This document shows positions 1 to 4,853 of a stretch of DNA of 6,926 nucleotides, one piece after another. Position 1 is the first letter of the stretch, and each line of letters starts with the position of its first letter. This DNA is from Sulfuricella sp. GTDB taxonomy: Bacteria; Pseudomonadota; Gammaproteobacteria; Burkholderiales; Sulfuricellaceae. The notes under the pieces were generated by a model. That model ran no database searches, was not told the origin of the DNA, and saw only the letters and a program-made list of their open reading frames with translations. Location of the stretch: contig JAUYSN010000099.1 in the NCBI GenBank assembly GCA_030696235.1, positions 1 through 6,926 on the forward strand. The letters are read 5' to 3'. The position numbers and the translations under genes are program-made.

Positions 1-1652
1 AGATTCAGAAAGCGGGTCGCATTTGATTTGAAAAGGATCATGGACAAGACCCCTGCTGTACCAGCGGAGCTTTTTGCGGGCAAGCTGACATTCATGGAGT
101 CGTTGGGCCAGGCGGGGGTTGACGAACTTTGGCCGGTGTGGGCTCCAGTGTCATTCAGATTGCCCCCTATGACTGCGCGTGTGTTTCCCCCTAAACCAAA
201 CCCGCTGCCTCCGGTATCGTGAAAGCCGAGCCGAGCCCCCAGCGACTTGCTGAAAAGGTCGGTTGCCTCGACTATGCGCGCGTCTATCATCACTTGCCTG
301 ACCGGTATATCGATCTGGTTGATCAGTTTGCGTACTTCCTCCAGCTTGGCCGGGGTGTCCTGAACAAAGAGCATGTTGGTGCGCGGGTCCCAGACGGCGC
401 TGCCGCGTTTGGAAAGGATTTTCTGTTTGTCGTCCGCAAGGATCTTCTGGAAGGACTCAGCCTTGGTGTATTTAAGCTGGAAGGTTTCCGTCCGCACCTG
501 CTCCAGTTCGGAGATCTGCTGCTTTGCCTCCAGCTCCAGTTTTTCCTTGGTAGCAAGCTCCTCGCTGGGGGCTATCATGATGACATTGCCGGATTTGCGC
601 ATGCTTAATCCCGCTTGCTTGAGGGTAATATCCAGGGCCTGATCCCAGGGAACGTCCTTCAGGCGAAGGGTAGTGGAGCTTCTGACGGAATCGCTGATAA
701 CGACATTCATTTCGGCGAAATCCGCAAGAACCGCAAGCAGCGTGCGGGTTTCAATATTCTGGAAGTCGAGGGAAAGCTTCTCGCCGCTGTAGCCGGTCTT
801 GGTTCCTTGCACCAGCTTGCCGGGATCTTCAACGATCGGTTTGACGTCCAGAATAAACTGGCGGTCGGTTTGATAGGCGGAGTGTTCCCACAGCCCCTTG
901 GGCACGATCACCATGCGGGCATTGTTGCCATGACCAAACGTGCTGACTGTTTGTACCGGCGTGCCGAAATCCACCACATCGAGCTTGCGCTCCAAGTTGC
1001 GCGGGAGGGTGGCGTTGATAAATTCCACGATGATGGATTTGCCTTCGGTACGAATATCAATGCCGGTATTGGTATCGGAAAGGTCGACAACGACCCGGCC
1101 TTCGCCACCTTTGCCGCGGCGGAAGTCGACGTCTCGCAGAGCATGTTTTTGTGTGCCGGGGGGGGCTTCGGCAAATCTCGCGCTCACACTGGAGGTCACT
1201 CCGGTGGCTTCTGCGCCTTGCAGCGTAATCAAAAGCGTGTTTCCGTCAATCCTGGTTTCATAGCCGGCGGGCTTGGTCAGATTGATGACCAGCCGGGTGC
1301 GGCTACCTGCCTGAACAATATTCAGGTTGCGCAATACGCCTTCACCGATATCGATACTGCTTTTCCCCAATGCGTTGGCCGTATCCAGGAGATCCAGCGC
1401 AATTCGCGGTGGATTGTTGACGGTAAACCCGGCAGGCGGGTTTTTCAGGGCATGCTTCAGCTTCAGGGTGATCAAAAATTTGCCGCTTTGCAGGGCGGAA
1501 TAGTCCACGCTTTCGATGCTGTTCTGTGGCGTCTGGCCGGCTTCCGGGCTGGTGCCGCCAGGCTCGACAGCTGCGTGGCTGCTGGCAAGGAACAGGAAGG
1601 TCAGGCAGACGGCCTGGAGAAAACAGCGAAATGTCGATTTAATAATGTTCAT
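1..1652 (-). CDS. pilQ: PilQ, type IV pilus outer-membrane secretin (partial, N-terminal 550 residues)
   Basis: Outer-membrane secretin that forms the gated channel through which the type IV pilus leaves the cell. The frame is open from the ATG at 1652 to the left edge, so the C-terminal secretin barrel is missing from the window. Residues 1-28 look like a Sec signal peptide (basic start, hydrophobic core, cleavage near SSHA-A). Two AMIN-type peptidoglycan-binding domains follow, at about 46-146 and 170-272. A secretin/TonB short N-terminal (N0) domain lies at about 288-362, with the typical LKDVPWDQALD segment at 331-341. A charged helical linker leads to the N1 domain at about 386-452 (SAVWDPRTNMLFVQD, then INQIDIPVRQVMIDARIVEA). 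After residue 475 comes a Gly/Ser/Asn-rich stretch, then the start of the secretin domain. The start lies 14 bases after the pilP stop, with a modest AGAGG ribosome site at 1658-1662. It is the last pil gene visible in the operon; aroK and aroB often follow it in relatives, but that is outside the window. Confidence 0.96.
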   Translation of the reverse strand, partial: MNIIKSTFRCFLQAVCLTFLFLASSHAAVEPGGTSPEAGQTPQNSIESVDYSALQSGKFLITLKLKHALKNPPAGFTVNNPPRIALDLLDTANALGKSSIDIGEGVLRNLNIVQAGSRTRLVINLTKPAGYETRIDGNTLLITLQGAEATGVTSSVSARFAEAPPGTQKHALRDVDFRRGKGGEGRVVVDLSDTNTGIDIRTEGKSIIVEFINATLPRNLERKLDVVDFGTPVQTVSTFGHGNNARMVIVPKGLWEHSAYQTDRQFILDVKPIVEDPGKLVQGTKTGYSGEKLSLDFQNIETRTLLAVLADFAEMNVVISDSVRSSTTLRLKDVPWDQALDITLKQAGLSMRKSGNVIMIAPSEELATKEKLELEAKQQISELEQVRTETFQLKYTKAESFQKILADDKQKILSKRGSAVWDPRTNMLFVQDTPAKLEEVRKLINQIDIPVRQVMIDARIVEATDLFSKSLGARLGFHDTGGSGFGLGGNTRAVIGGNLNDTGAHTGQSSSTPAWPNDSMNVSLPAKSSAGTAGVLSMILFKSNATRFLN

Positions 1653-1666
1653 GGCGGCCTCTGTCT

Positions 1667-2185
1667 TTACTTTTGGCCTGGCGCGCTGGCCAGATTAATG
1701 CTGGTGTTTTGCTCGACCCAATTCCCGGTGCTGTCCTGAACAATTTCTGTCATGATAATTTCATTATCCGTAATTTTGGTGATCATGCCGAAATTTTGTC
1801 CCATGTGATCACCAATTTTGACCCTGTGCAGCGTGCCATCAGAGGTTCTTACCAGGCCATATCTGACCTTGTTTTGTTCCAGAAAGCCGACCATCTTCAG
1901 GTTTTCAAGCGGATATTTCTCCAGTTCTTCCTTGTTGCGCTTGAGGTCGGGCTGGAGTCCTCCGCCTTGACCGGGTTGCAATTTGCGTGGCTTGAAAGGG
2001 TCGGGCAAGTCGAAAGCATTGTAGGCAAAGGATTCATAAGGCTTGATTTCCGGCAAGGGCTCAATCTTGCCACGCAATCCTTCCCCGGACTCGTTGACGA
2101 ATTGCTTCAGATCATCCAGGCCATCCCCGCCGCAGGCGGTAAGGCCGAGACTGGCCATAATTAAAAAAAGGTGGATGGGCCTCAC
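1667..2185 (-). CDS. pilP: PilP, type IV pilus inner-membrane lipoprotein
   Basis: Lipoprotein that joins the PilN/PilO inner-membrane complex to the periplasmic N domains of PilQ. The 172-residue product is of usual length for the family. It starts with a short lipoprotein signal ending in the lipobox LTAC, with the lipidated Cys at residue 18. A low-complexity linker follows, containing the family-typical segment IKPYESFAYNAFDLPDPFKP at 47-66. The C-terminal beta domain lies at about 92-166 (LENLKMVGFL, then GTLHRVKIGDHMGQNFGMI). The start codon is GTG at 2185-2183, inside a 4-base GTGA overlap with the pilO stop. It is supported by a near-perfect Shine-Dalgarno AAGGAGG at 2193-2199, 7 bases upstream and inside the pilO tail. 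No ATG near the N-terminus gives a better signal peptide. Confidence 0.96.
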   Translation of the reverse strand: MRPIHLFLIMASLGLTACGGDGLDDLKQFVNESGEGLRGKIEPLPEIKPYESFAYNAFDLPDPFKPRKLQPGQGGGLQPDLKRNKEELEKYPLENLKMVGFLEQNKVRYGLVRTSDGTLHRVKIGDHMGQNFGMITKITDNEIIMTEIVQDSTGNWVEQNTSINLASAPGQK

Positions 2186-2814
2186 TTCTTGGCCTCCTTG
2201 GCAGCTTTTCTCTGCGTGGCTTTCTGCGCGGCGAGTTCGTTCTCATCAAGGTAGCGATAGGTTTTGGCAACGGCGCTCATGGTCAATGTCTGGCCGCTGG
2301 GGGTGATATTGATGTCGTTCAAGGTGACGATGCGCGGCAGCCGTGAAACATCGCTGGCAAAGGCTCCGAGGTCATGGTAATTGCCGGTTACGCGAATGGA
2401 AATGGGCCGCTCGGCATAAAACTCGGATAAGGTTTCTGTGGCTGCGGGTCGAAACAGGTCAAACTCCAGTCCGCGCCCCAGGCCAGCCTGGTTGATGTCC
2501 GTCAGGAGCGCATCCATTTCAGCCTTGTTGGGCAGTTGTTTGATCAGCGCGCCGAAAGCCTGTTCCAGGTCCTTGAGCTGTCGGCGGTAGGTATCCAGAT
2601 TGACGGCCTGTTTTTTCTTGGAGATAAAGGTTTCGCGAAGTTGGGATTCCTTTCCTTTGGCGATATCCAGGTCAGCAAGCTGGTTTTGCCAGTCGAACCA
2701 GTATCCGGCGAAAAGGATGAGTATGAACAGCCCGCATAGCGCAAGCGCTTTCGGGATTATTGGCCAGTTGCCAATATCCTTCGGATGGAGTTTTTTGAAA
2801 TCGTCCAGGTTCAT
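2182..2814 (-). CDS. pilO: PilO, type IV pilus inner-membrane alignment protein
   Basis: Bitopic inner-membrane protein that pairs with PilN to form the periplasmic alignment complex of the pilus machine. The 210-residue product is of usual length. A short cytoplasmic N-terminus (MNLDDFKKLHPKDIGNWP) is typical of betaproteobacterial PilO. One membrane segment lies at about 22-40 (ALALCGLFILILFAGYWF), followed by a coiled coil at about 44-92 and a ferredoxin-like periplasmic domain at about 98-186. The tail is rich in Lys and Ala. The ATG at 2814 is chosen because the family-typical N-terminus begins there. Its ribosome site is poor: the nearest purine run is AGG about 10 bases upstream. The usual tight junction with pilN is lost here; 152 bases lie between, filled by an in-frame 50-codon open frame that stops 3 bases before this ATG. 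Translation may therefore depend on coupling to that frame (inference). Confidence 0.96.
   Translation of the reverse strand: MNLDDFKKLHPKDIGNWPIIPKALALCGLFILILFAGYWFDWQNQLADLDIAKGKESQLRETFISKKKQAVNLDTYRRQLKDLEQAFGALIKQLPNKAEMDALLTDINQAGLGRGLEFDLFRPAATETLSEFYAERPISIRVTGNYHDLGAFASDVSRLPRIVTLNDINITPSGQTLTMSAVAKTYRYLDENELAAQKATQRKAAKEAKK
2193..2199 (-). promoter_or_regulatory. Strong Shine-Dalgarno fixing the GTG start of pilP
   Basis: AAGGAGG on the minus strand, seven bases upstream of the GTG at 2185 and inside the last codons of pilO. The Lys/Glu/Ala-rich PilO tail doubles as the pilP ribosome site. The near-consensus match explains how a GTG start in a 4-base overlap can be used efficiently. 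Confidence 0.85.
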
Positions 2815-2962
2815 GCTTTAAGGGCCTGTAAGTGGATAACTTGGGCAATTATGGGTGTGCTGGAGGGATGCGATGCAAGACGCCGGGCGCGCCGCATGGC
2901 CATTCCATGCAAGCGACCGGCAACGCAGCAGCGCGCCCTCCAGTGCAGCCAGAATGTTCATG
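2809..2962. repeat. 7-base direct repeats flanking the pilN-pilO interval
   Basis: GTTCATG occurs at 2809-2815 (over the pilO start) and at 2956-2962 (just after the pilN stop), 147 bases apart. The intervening 140 bases lack convincing terminal inverted repeats: the ends read CTTTAAGGG and, on the other strand, ATTCTGGCT. The pair could be a target-site duplication or the trace of recombination, but a 7-base match between two ATG-AAC contexts can also arise by chance. Confidence 0.3.
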
Positions 2963-2970
2963 TTATTCAT
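2818..2970 (-). CDS. Possible small ORF between pilN and pilO (50 aa, unknown)
   Basis: The ATG at 2970-2968 overlaps the pilN stop TGA as ATGA, the usual coupled junction of this operon. The frame then stays open for 50 codons and ends at TAA 2820-2818, just 3 bases before the pilO ATG and in the same frame as pilO. The predicted peptide starts MNNMNILAALEGALLRC, contains three Cys and three His, and ends YPLTGP. It shows no signal peptide, membrane segment or recognised domain, and the composition does not look like a typical conserved protein. It could be a small protein, a leader that only carries ribosomes across inserted DNA to pilO, or an in-frame 5' extension of pilO broken by one stop. 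The junction layout is seen directly; translation is inferred. A second ATG lies at 2961-2959. Confidence 0.3.
   Translation of the reverse strand: MNNMNILAALEGALLRCRSLAWNGHAARPASCIASLQHTHNCPSYPLTGP
2860..2943. repeat. Nested and competing inverted repeats in the pilN-pilO gap
   Basis: Three perfect inverted repeats are packed into 84 bases. CTGGAGGG (2860-2867) pairs with CCCTCCAG (2936-2943). GGGCGCGC (2885-2892) pairs with GCGCGCCC (2931-2938). GCATGG (2894-2899) pairs with CCATGC (2905-2910) around a 5-base loop. The first two share bases 2936-2938 and so compete, while the third can nest in either. A loose direct repeat beginning ATGCAAG occurs at 2873 and 2907. No run of T follows on the minus strand, so a classical intrinsic terminator is not supported. 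The GC-rich block could be an RNA fold between pilN and pilO or the relic of a small repeat element. Confidence 0.5.
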
Positions 2971-3575
2971 TTATAGGCCCTTGTATCCTTGGGCTTGGCG
3001 CTGCCCTCCCCCTTGCCCTTACTGGCGGCGGCCTCTGGCGGGACAAGTTTGACGTTCAAGGAAAATTCGCTGGCGCGCAGGTTGTTTATTGTGGCAGCTT
3101 TGACCTCGATCAAATCTGGGGACTGCAGCCAAGGAGATGCTTCCAGGCTGCGCATCAATGTGGCGACCCGTGCATTGGATTGCGCGTACCCTTGCAGGTT
3201 TATGTTGTTGCCACTTTGCTTGACTGTTTTGAGGTACACCCCGTCAGGCAATTGGCGTACCAGTTGATCAAGCAGATAGACGACTGCCGAGCGGTTGCTC
3301 TGCAGGGTTTCCACCACTTGCTTGCGAGCCAGCATGGCTTGCGTTTGTTCTTTGAGGACTTTGATTTCTGCAATCTGGTCGTCGAGTTTTTTGATTTCCG
3401 TTTCCAGAAAGCTATTCCGCGCCTCTTGATTTTCGATCTGGGTGCCCAGAATGGTATGAACCATAAATACAATCAGCAAGCCCAGTACCAATGCGGCACC
3501 GGCCATGAAAGCAAGCTCACGCTGGCGTGCGGCTCGTTTTTGCTCGCGATGGGGTAACAGGTTGATGCGGATCAT
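2967..3575 (-). CDS. pilN: PilN, type IV pilus inner-membrane protein
   Basis: Bitopic inner-membrane protein. Its short cytoplasmic N-terminus docks into PilM and its periplasmic part pairs with PilO. The product is 202 residues. It opens with MIRINLLPHREQKR, matching the conserved INLLP(H/Y)R PilM-binding motif, which fixes the start at the ATG at 3575. One membrane segment lies at about 21-43, a coiled coil at about 46-92, and a ferredoxin-like domain at about 95-178 (LPDGVYLKTVKQ at 109-120). A Lys/Gly/Ser-rich tail follows. The start overlaps the pilM stop in a 4-base ATGA, with GAAGG at 3584-3588 as ribosome site, 8 bases upstream. A longer in-frame start at 3752 would add 59 residues read through pilM codons and would bury the conserved N-terminus, so it is rejected. 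The stop at 2967-2969 itself sits in an ATGA that could start the next small frame. Confidence 0.96.
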   Translation of the reverse strand: MIRINLLPHREQKRAARQRELAFMAGAALVLGLLIVFMVHTILGTQIENQEARNSFLETEIKKLDDQIAEIKVLKEQTQAMLARKQVVETLQSNRSAVVYLLDQLVRQLPDGVYLKTVKQSGNNINLQGYAQSNARVATLMRSLEASPWLQSPDLIEVKAATINNLRASEFSLNVKLVPPEAAASKGKGEGSAKPKDTRAYK

Positions 3576-4663
3576 GGATCGAACCTTCGCATGGCAAGGC
3601 CACAGGCAATCAGTAATATCGGCGCGTCCTGCGCCAATTGGCGGGGTTTGACGCGCGAAGAGATCGCCATGCTGGCAAAAGGATTGGCGACAGAGGTGCG
3701 GACCTGAGTGCGCTGCGAAACGGCTTCGTCCGCGCCCGGGATCATGGCGCATCCGCCAGCCAGCAGAATATGGTCTACGCGGTTGAACTGGGTGGAAGAG
3801 AAGAAAAACTGCAGTGCTTTCGCCACTTCCAGCGCGAGAGAGTCTAAAAAGTGTTGAAGTACTTCAGTCTCATAATTTTCCGGTAGGCCGCCGTTGCGTT
3901 TTGCAATTTCGGCTTCTTCCGCCGACAGGCCATAACGGCGCTGGATTTCCTGGGTCAGTTGATTTCCGCCAAAAGTTTGCTCGCGCATGTAAACCGACTG
4001 GTTGTTGAGCAGCACGTTGACATGCATCATGGCGGAGCCGATGTCGATGATGGCAATGGTCTGATCCTGCCCGGCATTAGGCAGTTGCGGGGCAATCAGT
4101 TCATAGGCGGTTTGGGTCGCGTAAGATTCCACGTCCATGACCAGCGCTTTTAGGCCGGCTGATTCGATAGCGACGACCCTGTCCTCAACTTTTTCCTTGC
4201 GCGATGCGGCGATTAAAACCTCGGCTTCTTCCGGATTGTTCGGAACGGGACCCAACACCTGAAAATCCAGGTTGACCTCGTCCAGTGCGAAAGGAATATA
4301 CTGGTTAGCCTCGCTTTCCACCTGCATCTCGAGTTCGTTTTCACTCAGTCCGGCAGCAACAATGATTTTTTTGGTGATGACGGCCGCAGCAGGTAAAGCC
4401 AGAGCAACGTTTTTGGTCCGCGTTCCCATTTGGCGCCAGGCGTGTTTAATGGCTTCCGCAACCGCTTCGAGATTTGCGATGTTGCCGTCTGCAACCGCAT
4501 CCTTGGCCAGGGGCTCGATCGCATAGCGCTCGATACGGTACAAGCCCTTACCGGCGTCGCTGAGTTCGACCATCTTGACGGACGAAGTGCTGATGTCAAC
4601 GCCGATGAGAGGCGGAGACTTTGCCTGCAGGAAATCGAGATTCAAATTGAAGTCGAGCTGCAA
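3572..4663 (-). CDS. pilM: PilM, actin-like ATPase of type IV pilus assembly
   Basis: Cytoplasmic actin/FtsA-like protein that binds ATP and the PilN N-terminus, forming the cytoplasmic ring of the alignment complex. The 363-residue product is of normal length. Nucleotide-binding motifs are visible: phosphate 1 at 21-30 (GVDISTSSVK), phosphate 2 at about 205-217 (IIDIGSAMMHVNV) and the adenosine motif at about 298-310 (HILLAGGCAMIPG). The family segment ESEANQYIPFALDEV is at 116-130. The start codon is TTG at 4663-4661: a stop lies in frame four codons upstream, the next in-frame ATG is at codon 31 beyond phosphate 1, and AAGGA at 4670-4674 sits 6 bases before the TTG. It is the first gene of the pil operon, divergent from mrcA, and overlaps pilN by 4 bases. 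Confidence 0.96.
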   Translation of the reverse strand: MQLDFNLNLDFLQAKSPPLIGVDISTSSVKMVELSDAGKGLYRIERYAIEPLAKDAVADGNIANLEAVAEAIKHAWRQMGTRTKNVALALPAAAVITKKIIVAAGLSENELEMQVESEANQYIPFALDEVNLDFQVLGPVPNNPEEAEVLIAASRKEKVEDRVVAIESAGLKALVMDVESYATQTAYELIAPQLPNAGQDQTIAIIDIGSAMMHVNVLLNNQSVYMREQTFGGNQLTQEIQRRYGLSAEEAEIAKRNGGLPENYETEVLQHFLDSLALEVAKALQFFFSSTQFNRVDHILLAGGCAMIPGADEAVSQRTQVRTSVANPFASMAISSRVKPRQLAQDAPILLIACGLAMRRFDP

Positions 4664-4669
4664 CGAATT

Positions 4670-4674
4670 TCCTT
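4670..4674 (-). promoter_or_regulatory. Ribosome binding site fixing the TTG start of pilM
   Basis: AAGGA on the minus strand, 6 bases upstream of the TTG at 4663. No ATG or GTG is available in frame between the upstream stop and phosphate motif 1, so this site decides the start. The weak initiation codon may limit expression of the first gene of the operon (inference). Confidence 0.75.
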
Positions 4675-4694
4675 TTCAATATTGCCCGGTTATG

Positions 4695-4705
4695 TGCGTT
4701 ACGCA
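4695..4705. promoter_or_regulatory. Short palindrome in the pilM leader
   Basis: TGCGT-T-ACGCA is a perfect 11-base palindrome, about 32 bases upstream of the pilM TTG start. The arms are short and do not extend. It could be a small operator or a hairpin in the pilM leader; no known regulator site is recognised. Confidence 0.25.
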
Positions 4706-4762
4706 TAATTTACATTAAATGCTAACAACAAGTGCTGGGTGTGTACAGTATTTTTTTGGAAT

Positions 4763-4791
4763 TTCTTTTGTCGACCCAGAGCGCCTATAAT
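4763..4791 (+). promoter_or_regulatory. Probable sigma-70 promoter of mrcA
   Basis: A consensus -10 box TATAAT lies at 4786-4791, about 60 bases upstream of the mrcA ATG and followed by a run of seven C. At 17-base spacing the -35 position reads TTCTTT (4763-4768), a weak match. The better-looking TTGTCG at 4768 is only 12 bases from the -10 and is too close. Transcription would start near 4798, giving a leader of about 55 bases. Confidence 0.6.
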
Positions 4792-4809
4792 CCCCCCCTT
4801 GAGTAATTT

Positions 4810-4842
4810 ATGTCAATTGGCTCTGATATTAAATTAAGGTAA
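4810..4842 (+). CDS. Possible upstream leader ORF of mrcA (10 aa)
   Basis: An ATG at 4810 opens a 10-codon frame (MSIGSDIKLR) that ends in TAA at 4840-4842, 11 bases before the mrcA ATG. It lies wholly inside the predicted mrcA leader. The ribosome site is weak (GAG, 6 bases upstream). The peptide shows no attenuator-like codon run, so this may be chance. Confidence 0.15.
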   Translation: MSIGSDIKLR

Positions 4843-4853
4843 GAAAGAGTTTG

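Larger units (their letters stand above)
4664..4853. promoter_or_regulatory. Divergent intergenic control region between pilM and mrcA
   Basis: This 190-base AT-richer stretch separates the divergent pilM and mrcA starts and must hold both promoters. On the plus side it contains a TATAAT box, a 10-codon upstream frame and the mrcA ribosome site. On the minus side it has the pilM ribosome site and AT-rich DNA around 4700-4735, where only weak sigma-70-like elements are visible (TTGTTG at 4725-4730, then TTATGC or ATTATG about 16-17 bases on). No sigma-54 GG-N10-GC element was found. An imperfect symmetrical GTGTACAG lies at 4741-4748. Confidence 0.7.

Noticed and set aside
1160..1168. G homopolymer in pilQ as a possible phase-variable frameshift site
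   Set aside because: The frame is intact across it and both AMIN-like domains read through; a run of eight or so G could slip, but nothing in this sequence shows that it does.
615..1739. 374-codon open frame on the plus strand
   Set aside because: It lies antisense to pilQ and the pilP end, whose translation matches PilQ/PilP domains throughout; it has no recognisable protein features and reflects codon bias of the real gene.
1673..2164. 163-codon plus-strand open frame
   Set aside because: Antisense shadow of pilP; the minus strand gives a lipoprotein with lipobox and correct spacing.
2860..2943. Intrinsic terminator between pilN and pilO
   Set aside because: GC-rich stems are present but no U-run follows on the minus strand, and the operon continues with pilOPQ.
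2832..3557. 241-codon plus-strand open frame covering pilN and the pilN-pilO gap
   Set aside because: Mostly antisense to pilN, which is a clear family member. The stretch over the gap has no recognised domain and no good ribosome site.
3576..3752. Upstream extension of pilN to an ATG at 3752
   Set aside because: It would read 59 codons through pilM in another frame and bury the conserved MIRINLLPHR start; the ATG at 3575 with an ATGA overlap is far better.
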